NCBI RefSeq assembly: GCF_963855985.1
Contig: NC_087092.1
Coordinates: forward strand, 16,368,001 to 16,432,000
Length of the DNA stretch: 64,000 nucleotides
Direction of reading: 5' to 3'
Source: Ostrinia nubilalis
Taxonomy: Eukaryota; Arthropoda; Insecta; Lepidoptera; Crambidae
Positions 1 to 12,000 of the stretch are shown here, one piece after another; position 1 is the stretch's first letter, and every line of letters starts with the position of its first letter. A program made the position numbers and the translations under genes. The notes below the pieces were generated by a model that was not told the origin of the DNA, searched no databases, and saw only the letters and a list, made by a program, of their open reading frames with translations.

Positions 1-927
1 AAGGGATCAGACATTGCAGATGTAAATCTGAGTTACAACAAGTTAACTGGCAACTCAGCGGCAATGCTAGCCGAGGTGATAGAGATTAATAATAAATTCA
101 CTCACCTAGATATGTCATGGAATTCTATGCTGTCCCCTAACGCGATATATACCTTGTGCGTCAGGCTCTCTCAAAATGATAAATTTGAGGTGCTCAATTT
201 ATCTTGGAATGCACTAAGTGGTCAGCGTGTTGGAAACGGAATAAAAGTACTAATGAAAATTCCAAATCTACGCAGTTTGAATTTGTCCAATAACAACTTA
301 AAGGGATTGGCGATTAAAGCGATTGGAACGAATTTACCGAAAGCTGTCAAACTTGAAGTGTTAGATTTATCGTACAATACTATGACCCCTGATGATGCTG
401 TCAGATTGTTGACATTCATGAAAGAACGTCAGGTCAAGCTGCAAAGGCTTTTGATGGATAACGTGATTGTTAATGAGCAGTTCCTGATAGTCCTAGATGA
501 GGTGAAAAGATTAAAGTTTCGTAAAAACACCGTTATCACGTGGGGTGGGTTGAGGCCCACGTTCGTATCGAAAGGCATCGACATGCGAGAGATACTGTTT
601 AACAGGGCTGATGCTATATGCCGCATGAAGAAGCAACCGGTAGATATAGCCTTGATTATCCTCGCTATGCATAAGGAGAGCAAAGATCCTTGGGCAACAA
701 AGCAGTTCTTCAGATCTGTAAGAAGAGCTGGCGCTGTACTAGATGACGACTTGCTAGTAGAGATGTGTAATATCTTCGCCGGTCCTAAGGCGGAGAAGAC
801 AACGACTGTCAACATTAACGGCATAGTGGATTATCTTCGCCGCAAGTGGCCTGACAGGCAACTACCCCCCACTCCCCCTCCCGAACCAGAACCCGAAAAA
901 AAGAAAAAGAAGAAAGGCAAAAAGTGA
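1..927 (+). CDS. Leucine-rich repeat protein, LRRC74-like, 3' part
   Basis: The reading frame is open from the first base of the window to a TGA at 925-927 (about 308 codons), so the 5' part of the gene lies outside; the first Met in view (64) is internal. Ribonuclease-inhibitor-type leucine-rich repeats are seen early: VNLSYNKLTG, LNLSWNALSG, LNLSNNNLKG and LDLSYNTMTP, spaced about 28-30 residues apart. A repeat-free C-terminal domain of about 150 residues follows, then a Pro-rich stretch and a lysine-rich tail (KKKKKKGKK) just before the stop. Such repeats normally form a curved protein-binding surface; the partner and cell role cannot be read here. The arrangement resembles LRRC74-like proteins of animals, but I recognise only the fold class with confidence. 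No intron is visible in these 927 bases. The C-terminal half of LRRC74-type proteins can be EF-hand-like; I see no clear calcium loop. Confidence 0.85.
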   Translation, partial: KGSDIADVNLSYNKLTGNSAAMLAEVIEINNKFTHLDMSWNSMLSPNAIYTLCVRLSQNDKFEVLNLSWNALSGQRVGNGIKVLMKIPNLRSLNLSNNNLKGLAIKAIGTNLPKAVKLEVLDLSYNTMTPDDAVRLLTFMKERQVKLQRLLMDNVIVNEQFLIVLDEVKRLKFRKNTVITWGGLRPTFVSKGIDMREILFNRADAICRMKKQPVDIALIILAMHKESKDPWATKQFFRSVRRAGAVLDDDLLVEMCNIFAGPKAEKTTTVNINGIVDYLRRKWPDRQLPPTPPPEPEPEKKKKKKGKK

Positions 928-1081
928 TGAATTCCTTCATTATGTTTAATATCAAAATGTTTTTAGCTTTAATGTACATTAGTTTAAGACTAGATTTTAT
1001 TTGAGATGTCTTTTAGTTGCGCGATTTTATTTTTAGGAGTCTAACTTGAGCTTAAGTAGTTTGTATTTGTCATTTTAATTT

Positions 1082-1087
1082 AATAAA
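1082..1087 (+). terminator. Poly(A) signal of the LRR gene
   Basis: AATAAA stands about 155 bases after the stop codon of the LRR gene, in AT-rich 3' UTR-like sequence, and is the first canonical signal downstream. The hAT element begins 60 bases later, so it lies just outside the likely transcript. Confidence 0.6.
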
Positions 1088-1146
1088 CAAAATATTGCAC
1101 AGGCTCTGTTTTAATCTTGCATCATAAGGTCTCGTGTTCTACAATG

Positions 1147-2074
1147 TAGTGTCCGACCGAATGTTCGGTTTCGGTTTCGTTTTCGGTTGAGTTTCGGTAA
1201 AAACACGAGTTTCGGTTTAGTTTCGTTTTCGGCGGCAAACTTGCCGAAACTACGACCGAAACCGAATGTGCATTCGGGAGTTTCCGCACTGTTATCGGTC
1301 ATGTTCGGCGCGTTGAATGAGTGAATAAATTCGATCAGAGCCAATGTCGTGATTCGCTCGCTTGTTTTTTTGCTGTTAGTTTTGTTGTGGTGGCGAGTTT
1401 TCGAGTGATTTATTTTGAATTTGGCAAGTTTTATCTCGTTTTATGTCGTTATAACATAAGAGCGGGTAGTAAACATAAAAAAAAATATCAATATGACTGA
1501 TAAAAGTTTAATCAAGTTTAATCTAACCTACAATTTTTTTTTTGGTTCGCAAATGCTATACGTAAACAAACATTAGTTAGGTAGTTAGTAATGACTATAG
1601 TGCATTTCATGGTGATAATATTATGGATTCAGAGTTTCAAAGTTCATTTTAGTATTTATCACCGAGGTATCCAAGTGCCAAGTACAGTAGATACTAACTT
1701 ACGTACTACCAATTTTGTTTTGAGAAATTATTAAGGTAAAAGACCCGACCATGGGACGGGTTATGTAGATGTCCTGAATATTGCGGGTAATTAAAAAAAA
1801 TCTAGACTATAAATCCTTCTTTTTCTTTTTTTAAACATAATTTGATACCTTTTTGAGTAAAAAGGCGCTTTATAAGTTCAATTTTAATGCATTTTAAAGA
1901 GAAAACAATAAAGACTGTCTGATTATAATAACGTTTTCTTTATTTTTCCCTCAAAATATGAGCCTTGTAAGGAAGTTTCGGTTTCGGTTTCGGTTTCGGC
2001 CGAAATAGACACCGTTGCCGAAATTCGTTTTCGGTTTCGGTTTCGGTCGTAAAACTAGTTTCGGTCGGACACTA
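1147..2074. mobile_element. Non-autonomous hAT-type DNA transposon, 928 bp
   Basis: The ends are inverted copies, TAGTGTCCGACCGAA at 1147-1161 and TTCGGTCGGACACTA at 2060-2074. They are flanked by a perfect 8-bp direct repeat, CTACAATG at 1139-1146 and 2075-2082. An 8-bp duplication and TAG-starting ends are typical of the hAT superfamily. Inside each end are arrays of GGTTTCG / TTCGG units (about 1163-1265 and 1976-2050), like the subterminal binding arrays that hAT transposases use. The interior is AT-rich with no transposase reading frame, so the copy depends on an enzyme made elsewhere. The minus-strand frame across the left array is only a by-product of the TTCGG repeats. Confidence 0.85.
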
Positions 2075-2082
2075 CTACAATG

Positions 2083-3234
2083 GTCTAAAGGAGTGATTTA
2101 GATCGCCGACACAGAGCGGCGCTCTCTCACCGTGTCCATTATCGTACGGTTCATAAACGCATGCTAATATCTAGAAAGTCTTTCACGTTTCGTTGAGCTC
2201 ATGTCCCTTAGCTTAAATACAAGTACTTCATCTATGACAATACTCATTGGTTGATTATTTGGTCTAGAGAGACCTCTTTGATCCTCACAGTGTCACAATT
2301 ATAGAGTCAATTTCAGTACTGGTACTTTATTTGTCACCTGACTAAAAGCTGCTATCGTAATTCAGGCACATACTGCACAACTTTTTTGACACCTTTTTCC
2401 GTGTATCAATGGACTCGCGCTCCCGGCGCGTTGCCGCGGGCTGCGCCGGCGCACAGTAGCGTGCAACACGCAAGCGAGCCCTGTCCGCTTTATTATTATT
2501 TATTGCTTTCCAATAATCTCCGACTAGATAATATGTTCAACAATATAAAATGCTGCTGAACGACATTCTTACATGTTATAACGTAGATTTCAAGTGAGCT
2601 GTTACTCGGAAAGAAGATGTAAAGTGATGGCACAAATAAATGCGAGTCTATTTATAAGTGGGAAGGATAGTGCGGCTAGTTGATGGTCGAATCTTTGAGA
2701 TATTACTTAATACATGTTTTAATTATCTCTGGGGCGTCTCAGTGATTTGAGTTCGATTCCCCGCCGTGTCAGCTCTAGGGTAGATAAAGGAGCAGACGCT
2801 CTGGGCAGTGACGTAAGACGTAAAAATGCTGCAAGCTACTCGTAGGTTAAAAATATTGAAAACTGTTTTTCGGCGCCCCAAGACGATCTACATTTGATTA
2901 GAGGGCTGCCACAAGAAATGAGTAAATGCTTCCGAGGAGGAAGGCATAAATCAACGTGATTTTTCGATAATAGGAATCCGTGCTTTAGATTGTTCCATGG
3001 CACCATAAAGTAAGGTGTGAGCTTTCACAGAACCTAATATTGTACACGTTTCACTGCAAACGGAATATCATGTGTCATGTATGGCCACGATCGTATGTTT
3101 CTTGAAATACTAGTTATAGCACATAATAATAATAAATCCTACGTAATAGGTTTTAAGCTACAGCTCGCCACTACAACAAGCATTGATGATTTTTAATAGC
3201 CCTAGAGACAATCAACAATTGATATATCCTGCAA
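2083..3234. other. Intergenic, no gene seen; CpG cluster and SINE-like scrap
   Basis: There is no supported gene. A short CpG-dense patch lies at about 2410-2480. A stretch near 2730-2860 holds a B-box-like GAGTTCGATTCCCC and could be an old tRNA-derived SINE, but no A box or clear ends are visible. The rest is AT-rich unique-looking sequence. Confidence 0.4.
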
Positions 3235-3295
3235 ATTGTTTCCTACTTCGAAACTGACCATATTGTTTCCTACTTCGAAACTGACCATATTGTTT
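3235..3295. repeat. 27-bp tandem repeat, 2.3 copies
   Basis: A 27-base unit starting ATTGTTTCCTACTTCGAAAC occurs at 3235-3261, again without change at 3262-3288, and starts a third time at 3289. The perfect identity suggests a recent slippage or duplication event. Confidence 0.9.
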
Positions 3296-5047
3296 CTATG
3301 ATATTCCAAGTTATTTTGTTTTATAATAAATCCCATTATTGTTTCAGGTAACTTTCGCGTTAGGGCGTGGAAAGCGAGCGCGCCGGTCACGACGTATGAA
3401 AGTTAAGTGGTGCCGATGCGCGCGCGCAGGAAGGAAATATCCGCGATTCCATGATCTATCTGGAATTCTGGATCGTTATGAACTTGCGTAATAGCTTTTT
3501 GAAGCTAGAAGGTATGGCTTTTAAATTCCATACATAAGGTGGGTTCGATTCCTACCTTAGGTAATGAGATTTTTTCGAATTAGTACTTATGCGATTATGC
3601 GACTCTAAACGCTAGAAAATTTTAATAACTATGTTGATATGTAGGTGCAGTAGAGTTTTTTTTTTACATTTGCTGATAAATGCCCTGATACCCTATTAGG
3701 AACATAACTGACAGATAAACTACAATATTTGGTTACAAAGGTGTGATAGGTATAACGTTAATTTTAGTTAACTAATCTAAAACTATTAAGAACTGGGAAA
3801 TTGGATCTTAATACTATACTCAAGTTAAGCTATAACAATATATTTAAGTAATTATTATCATCTTCGATGTATGGGCATTAACGTCTCTGCTCTTTAACGA
3901 TCCAGCCACCTACGTGAAATAATAAACGCATGCGCATATACGCAACTAAATCACGATACCGCTAATTGGTGCCATTCAATTCACACAACAAATTAACAGC
4001 ATGTTTATTTGCCATATAAATAAACGTATATTGGCGTCTTTATTAGTATATAGCGTAGACTTCCGCCCTCAAGTGGTTTAATTAAAAACTAAATTAAAAA
4101 GTTAATCGACCTCTTTCGAGGTGTGGATAGAACCCGTAAATCAAGTGTGAACACGCCCTTATGCAATACTTTGTGCTCTTACTTGGCTCGTATTCATAAG
4201 CAGGTACCAATGTTGAGATTGCATAAGGTTTACTTAACAAAATAAAAAAAATATTTGACTTAAAACTTCACTGAATTTCAACGGCATTAGACGAAAATTC
4301 TTTAGACATATTTATTTTCACACAGTTTTCACCAACGTTCACACATTTCTCAATTGTTAGTATTTGCCTTATCAACAAACGCCGCTGTTTAGTAGGTTAG
4401 TGCAAATTAATCTAAGTAAACATTAAAAGTAAAAGTTGAAACACTACGAATGTGTGCGCCTACGCAGCGGCTACTTGAAACACTTTCTACGTATGGAGCA
4501 AGGTGTTGAGGGCATCTGTCTGAAAAGAAACCTTTCATTCACAACTTCCATTACTGTCAATTAAAGTGTTATTAAATCAATATTCCAGGTTATTAAGTTA
4601 AGAAAACTACGTAATCTTCTCAGAGTAACGTTTTAACTAAGACTTTTAACTGTGAAGTACCAGTTTTCGTAAATAATTGTACTCACGAATTTCCAAGAAC
4701 ACGATAGGATAATACCCAACCGAACCATTAAATAACCGTATTACAAGCCCTTTTACATTTTAACATAACGATTTCGTACTTGGGGTCAAATTAAGTAAAT
4801 TGTGTAACTAACCGAAAGTACGCGCACGATTTTCATTATAATAAATCATGGAGTGTAAGAAATAATTTAAAATGGACGCTTTAAAATTTTATGAGGACTC
4901 AGAGTAAATTCAGTTTCTTATCTCATTGATTTTTATAGTGGCCCAATAAGGGGCTTCAGTCAGTTTACCAAAACGCTGCAGGGCCGCTTCTTTTTTCGCT
5001 GAATAAATATACAGAAATATGTAATTCTTTGTGGTCACTTTTTAGCG
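3296..5047. other. Intergenic, no gene seen
   Basis: AT-rich with no supported coding exon. Two local marks are present: a TGCGCGCGCGCAGG dyad at 3417-3430 and a tRNA B-box-like GGTTCGATTCC at 3542-3552. The latter may be a degraded SINE, but no ends can be drawn. Confidence 0.4.
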
Positions 5048-5340
5048 GGAAATGCAAGCGAGTCGGAGACAGCGGGATGCGTTTATGAATACGCCCGATT
5101 GCTTTGGATTTTTCGTTGAGGTTTCTTGAATTTATTCATAATTATTCGATTTGTAATTTCAGTCAAGTGAGCCTTTAATACAGATCGTTTAGACGTTCGG
5201 GAAATGCATGCGAGTCGGAGACAGCGGGATGCGTTTATGAATACGCCCGATTGCTTTGGATTTTTCGTGGCGGTTTCTCATTCATTTATTCGATTTGTAG
5301 TTTGAGTCAAATATTTCAGATCGTATAGAGGTTATAATTC
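5048..5340. repeat. 150-bp imperfect tandem duplication, two copies
   Basis: Copy 1 (5048-5197) and copy 2 (5198 to about 5340) both begin CGGGAAATGCA and carry the same roughly 70-base core, including CGGAGACAGCGGGATGCG and TATGAATACGCCCGATTGC. The cores are almost identical, while the second halves have diverged by substitutions and small indels. The period is exactly 150 bases at the left edges. No coding potential or TIRs are seen. Confidence 0.85.
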
Positions 5341-8300
5341 AAGCGCGTAAGCATAAAAATACATCACCAAAAGCATGCGCAGCAGTTTTACTTTGGAACT
5401 TGAAAGCTAAACGGTGTTGTGCCTTATATAATAATGCCTTACTTCAAAATTATAATATGCCGTTGACTGTATCATTGCGCACGCGGCGAAAAACTGTGGG
5501 AGCATGTCACAACTTTCGATCTACAATCGAACACTGATCTTACAAACTGCTGTAAAAACTGTTTAGAGCGCAACAATAGGCAATTTAATGAAAAGTAAAC
5601 GAGTATAAGTAGAATCATGTAGGTAGTCACACGCCAAGAGGAAAGTAACGGCCATTTTTAAATTCACGAAACAATTTTCATTTATCCATTGTATGGAAAA
5701 ATGGTAACATACATTAGCCTAAAATCGTTTTAATGTATTGAATGCTCTTGTCACATAAAAAAACTACTTTAAAAACTGAAACAACTAATTAGATAACCAA
5801 ATACGATATTTTTAATTCACACCTACATGATCTAACGTAATCTACAAATCGAAAGTAAAATTTATCTCTGCGCAAGCGCCGATTTTAAAATTATAGCATT
5901 ATATCCGCGCGCGCAGGCTTCAACACTTCCGGTAGATCGGCAGCACTTTCGATAAATAGGGGCGGGGTTCTTACTGACTTACGGTAATACTACAGATTAA
6001 GTTAGTCTGTCAAATTACATTTAAGCTGTCACTTTCAAATCCTATTGTAGAGTAAAATATGTATGTTACATTCTCACGCCTCTTTTCTCTTCACACTTAA
6101 CTAATTTTGATGATATTTGAGTGAGACCCAGAGAAAAACACATCATAGCTTTTATTTTGATTTTTGGAAGGGGGCCAAGCGCGCAGCCCTTTCTGTGACA
6201 GACTAAAATTTACGCGAGCGAAGCTACGTTTCTAATGAGTCTATGTCATCAAAACTCTTTCTTGACTCTAAATTCTGATAATCTGCCTTTTAATGCGGGA
6301 GAGATAGATGCATGCCTTTTCATGAAAATATTTTGAAAGATCAATCTTAAACGTCTTTGCTAACCAATTGCCAAACAGGAACCCAAACTGTCTCCAATTT
6401 GATAATGAACCAACCTGTGTGGTCTATTTCCAAATTGAATCGTGTAAATCCCAGTCGTTTCCGCTACGATACTTATAATGAGGAGACAGAGGTAATGAGG
6501 GAGATGGTAATGCGACCTCGTTGGCGGCCATCATTCAACTGTGAGTTATACGGGGCGACATTGTATGCGCGCGCGCAGCGTTTGATAAATATTGTCTTTA
6601 CACAATCATGTGTTTTTTTTAATTATTGACAGTTGTTTTCCCGAAAGCAGGCTTATAATGCAAGTATAAAGGTTTAGCGAGAAACTTTTGAATCGAATCC
6701 AATCCGTTTTTAGATGTGCCTGTTGTTAACATTGTTAGTGTCATTCCCTGTATCTAAGTAACTAATCCCTTTAAAGTGGGGGTTACTCCTTAAAACGTTG
6801 TCTTTTTCCCTCATACTTAAACCCAGATACTGACACAGGTAAATAATGACAGTAAATACAACAACATCAACATCCTCACAAATCAAAATGCAATATTGAC
6901 GCATCGGGAACGCCACAAACTTCCTCCGTATGTTTCCACAGTCGTATTTGGGACACCTGCTTACCCACTGACTGACCTCTGTGCACTCGCTGTCCTTCTT
7001 TGGAGCAGCTCTATTATTTCACCGGTGGAAAAACTAACTGGCTGTGACATGATGTAGGTATTTATTGGTGCTTTGGTAGGGCTTGTTTGGACTTTAAGTT
7101 ACGCAAAATATTGGTCCTATTTGAGTGTAGTAACATTCCAAATAGGGCAATATGTACGGCAGCAAGGTACATAAATGTACGAGTGGCGAAGCCAATTGTT
7201 GATCAAATTACTTGTACATAGTTGCAATGTTAATGTATCGTTAATATTTTAATTTTGTGATATTGAATTCATTATTTTTAGATTTATCATGTTTGTGTCT
7301 GCAATCAATTGCACATTCCTTACACACTTCTTAGAAGATACATTAAATAAACTAGGTTACTATTATAGTTACCTGCTATCAATAAATTATCACATTGTAA
7401 ATCGTAAAGCGATCGCATAAAATCACAACTGTCACCCTTCCTTCCTTCCAAAGGAGATCCTTATTTCCTTACCATTTATATCTTCTTGAGTTATAACCAT
7501 CAACCTTGTCATGTCGAATAATGGCGTGTACCACACAAGGCTCACCATCATCCAGCCACCAATGGCCTAATCGATTGACATATTTTTCTTGCCTCATCGA
7601 TCACCCGGGCAATTTGCAATTATCGCCTGCGATGCGTCGGCGCAAGGATAAGGCCATCGGACACGATCCTTATAAATATAGAACAATTATTTATTTATTT
7701 AAAGTTTCATACCATTTAATTGGTTTATAGGGCAAATTTAATGCCATAATAAGGCATACTCTGTTTTAATAAAATATCAGATATTTAATTGGTCTTTCAC
7801 TGATAAAAACCAGTTTAACAGTAAATACTAAGTATGGAAGTGTTCATCACTCAGATTATCTAGAAACTGATAGTTATAATAAGATAAATATCAATACCGA
7901 CCAAAATGAAGATATTATGCAAATACCTCAAATTAACATAATTATTTGTCTTATCTTTTAAAGTGCTGCAAATTATCTTAGACGACCACAATAATGACCA
8001 TATTAAGTAAAAGTAACTACTGCATACTATACTAGAACGAAACAAATGTTCGCGTGAAACGAAAACAGTTTGTTCAGCAATTTGAGACATGTAAAATTCA
8101 AACAATGTCAACAGACAGATAGAGTTACGCGATTTATATCTCGACATGTAATTTATGTGAACGTTCGCGGTCGAAACTAGGTTCACGCTCACGTAGTTGC
8201 CTGTGCGAGGGGTCTAACGTCGTAGGGCAGACAAATATATTATCGTCGGTAAGAAATGATTAGACTATTGTTGGTTGATGTTTATTTATTTACCGTGTAA

Positions 8301-8565
8301 AGAGAGATTGAAGCCGTAGCTCAATAGTCTGGAATGATGCGCCCGCGCCGCGCTCTATGCAAAAAGAAGTCAGTTTTATAGAGATTGTGGGTGGGCAATG
8401 TTGATTTGTGAAATACTGGCTATTTTTTATTTTGTTTTTTGAAATAAATACGAATTATTTTAGAAATTAAAAAAACTTTATCTGTTTTAATCACACAAAG
8501 AAAGCTACGATGTAATATTTTTATCTATCATCATTTTTTAACTAAATCAAGCTATTTAAAAAAAC
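5341..8565. other. Intergenic, no gene seen
   Basis: No reading frame here looks like a conserved protein. Dispersed GCGC dyads occur at 5906-5917 and 6566-6578. A GC-rich bit at about 8330-8355 sits in otherwise AT-rich sequence. No inverted-repeat element or LINE fragment was recognised. Confidence 0.4.
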
Positions 8566-8570
8566 AATAT

Positions 8571-8899
8571 TGTAGGAGATTGGGATAGGAATGGGATGGG
8601 ATACCTTCGATTGAGCAGACTCCACAGGACGGTCCAAGCTTGGTTCTTCTTTCACTTTCACAAACACTTGAATTTTTATTGAGATGAGTTTAGCGCGCGA
8701 TTTGGGTTTATTTGAATTGGTTTATTTTGGATACTTATTTAGTATTAACGCCCAGATAGGTAGGCGAAGCGGCGCGTTGCGATGCGAGAGCGAGACTGAA
8801 GGTGGGAGGGAGAGGATAGGAAAAAGGACTGTCAGAATGAGTGATAGAATAGTGTGACATGAGTTTGAATTGCATGAGGTTTTAATGCTGGCGCGTACA
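8571..8899 (-). repeat. 3' LTR of the BEL/Pao element
   Basis: This 329-bp direct repeat matches 14754-15082. In element orientation it starts TGTACGCGCC and ends CTCCTACA. It holds an initiator-like TCAGTC (plus-strand complement at 8794-8799) and an AATAAA (complement at 8675-8680). These suggest U3 on the right, R in the middle and U5 on the left. Confidence 0.95.
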
Positions 8900-8912
8900 A
8901 CTCCCCCGGCCT
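8900..8912 (-). other. Candidate polypurine tract
   Basis: On the element strand, GGCCGGGGGAGTT directly precedes the 3' LTR. The GGGGGAG run is where second-strand synthesis would be primed in an LTR element. It is called from position and composition only. Confidence 0.55.
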
Positions 8913-9064
8913 AGAGGTCTTCCTCTAGATTGAGTAGCGTTTGTAAAAAAAAAGTTAAAAACGTAAAAAAACATGCGTTAGAGAGAACTAAACGAGTTAA
9001 ATTAGCGTTAAAGTTGTGTTAAATTAAAGTTAAGGTTAAAATAAAGTTAAGAACATTATTTGAG

Positions 9065-12000
9065 TTACTGTAAAGGAAGAGGACAAACTCTAACTACAGG
9101 CCGAACATAAGTACCGGTTGCAGTGCGAATCTTTAAGGTGCGAATGATTTTGTCCTTTCCGGGATATACTTCCACAACCACACCCAATGGCCAACAAAGA
9201 GGATGCGCATTGTCATCTTTTATAACAACAACAGAGCCCACATCTATCGGTTTGGTCACCGTATTCCACTTTTCACGGCGTTGTAGAGAAGTTAAATACT
9301 CCTGACTCCAGCGACGCCAAAAGCTTTGCACTAATTTATTGACTAACTGATAACGCGTTAACCGATTGTCAGAAATATCAGAGACATTCTCTACTGGTAA
9401 GAATTTCAGTGGAGTTATATTGAGAAAGTGATTGGGAGTGAGAGCGGATATATCAGATGGGTCAGAGCTAAGAACACACAATGGTCTACTATTCAATAAG
9501 CCTTCTATTTGTACAACTACAGTGTTGAACTCTTCGTATGTTAACACTTGAAGACCAATAACTTTATAAAGATGCGTTTTTACATAACGAACATTTATCT
9601 CTGTGATGCCGTTAAAGTGCGGACCATATGGTGGACTATGAAGAAACTTAATGCGTTGTTCAGCCAAATGTGAACTTAAATAATTTTTGTGAGAGTCAGA
9701 TTCTAAAAGAGCGTAAATTTCGTCAAGCTTGCGTTTAGCGCCAATGAAGTTAGTACCTCCGTCGCTATATATCATGGAAACGGGGCCTCTTCTACAAATG
9801 AATCGACGAAAAGCGGCGAGAAATAGAACAGAGCTTAAGTCTGAAACTAACTCTATGTGTAGAGCCTTAGTTGTAAGACAGCAAAATAAACAAATATAAG
9901 CCTTCTGGCTTTTAACACCTCTGCGGCGAATGTGAGTAAAAAAGAAGGGACCTGCATAATCGACCGATGTATAAACAAAGGCTTTAGCTTCTGAAACGCG
10001 AAATGATGGCAAGTCGCCCATAAGAGGGTTTGTAGATTTAGGGTTTAAACGAAAACAAATATTGCATTGATGTACTCTTTGACGTACTAAGTTACGAGCG
10101 GAAAGTATCCAAAATTTCTGTCTAAGCAGACTGAGTAGAAGTGAAGGACCAGTATGGAAATTACATACATGAAAGTAATCAACTAAAAGTTGAGTGAAGC
10201 GATGTTTAGGCGATAGAATGATTGGATGCTTTTGTCCATAGTTGAGTTGAGAGTGAGTGAGTCGACCTCCGACACGAAGTATATTATCAGAGTCAATGAA
10301 AGGGTTAAGTTTGAGAAGCGATTTGTTAAAGGGTTTATTATTTTTAATTGCGTGCATATCTTGAGTAAAAAATAGTGCCTGTATATGGCGTACTAAATAG
10401 AGTTCAGCGAGTTCTAAATCAGAGGATGTAACCACTCCGTTTGAACGTAGTATTTTAGCGAAGCGTAACACGTACACAGTAGCGCGTAATAATTTTGGGT
10501 ACGTGGAAATGCGATCAATTAATCGATCGAAAGGGTGAGAGTTCGATTGAGAGCTTGTCTCTGAAACAAGAGCGATAGTTTTCTCTTCCAGACGAACACT
10601 GTTAGATGAAACTTGAAATGGCTCGATAGGCCATTGCGAGATTGGCTGAGCTGTCCATTGAGGAGAGTGAAACCAATTTAATTGATTTAATAATGCTTTA
10701 GGAGTTACAGGTCGCGATATTACATCTGCAGGATTTTCATTTCCATTAACATGATGCCAAATTTTTGCGTTGAGTTTCGAATTAATTTCAGTAATTCTAT
10801 TCGCAACAAATGTGTGAAATTTGTACGCGGGAGAATGTATCCACGTGAGAGTGACAGTCGAGTCTGAAAATGCGTAAATTGAGTTAACAGGATAACGATT
10901 CTCTATACTATCGCGAACCGATAATAAAAGATTTGTTAAGAGCAGCGCTGCGCACAGTTCAAGCCGCGCAAGAGATATTTTCTTTAAAGGCGCGACGCGC
11001 GATTTGGATGCGATAAGAAAGACTTCACCGGGTGAATCTGCATCAGAGCTCACGCGCACATAAACTACAGCTCCGTAGCATACTTCGCTGGCGTCCGCGA
11101 AGCCCATGATAGCGACGTGACAACCCGCGGTGATTCCTATGTGACGAGGTATTTTTAATTGCGATAAATATTTTATCTCACTATCAAACCGATTCCATTT
11201 ATTTTTTATTGAGTCTGGAACTGGCTGATCCCATTCAAGTTCGCGCTGCCAGCATTCTTGAATTAAGAGTTTGAGAAACGCTGTCACAGGGCCTAGCAAA
11301 CCCAAAGGGTCGAATAATCTAGCGGTTGCGGAAAGAATCGTGCGTTTGGTGCATTGGTCAGAGTTAGTAGAGTTAATTTTGTAAAGAAAAACGTCATCGT
11401 TAGGAAGCCACTGCATGCCTATGATTTTTGTCGTAATTTCTGAGTCAGTGTCAAAATCGACGAGCTGTGGATTTTTATGCGAATCGGGAATCTTATTTAT
11501 AAGCTCAGGGTTGTTCGAGATCCACTTAACCATTTTAAACCCCCCGGCCATGAACATCTTAACCATTTGATGGTAAGATTGTTCAGCTTTTTCTAACCCG
11601 TCCATCGATGAGACATAATCGTCCATATACATACAGGATTGAGCTTCAGACGCGGCGATAGGATAATTCGCGCGCTCGTCCTCAGCGAGTTGGCGAACGA
11701 CACGCATAGCGAGGTAAGGCGAGCTAGAAACGCCAAAAGAAACCCTATTGTATTGATAAGTATCAATCGGTGATTCAGGATCAAATCGAAATAATATGCG
11801 TTGAAACGGGTGGTGATTTTGATCAAGCTTCACACAGAAATACATCTTTTCAATATCAGCAGATAAAGCGACTGAGAAAATGCGTAAGTTAATTAAAAGA
11901 TCAAAAATATTACTTTGTAAGTTTGGGCCAGTGTAAAGAACATCATTTAACGACTTTCCAGAGGTTGTTTTACAACTTGCATCTAAAACGACTCGAGTTT

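Noticed and set aside
1111..1344. Minus-strand 77-codon frame rich in Arg/Asn
   Set aside because: It spans the TTCGG array and left end of the hAT element; the protein-like pattern is a product of the repeat.
2735..3560. tRNA-like B boxes (GAGTTCGATTCC, GGTTCGATTCC)
   Set aside because: No matching A box, acceptor stem or cloverleaf could be drawn; not called as tRNA genes.
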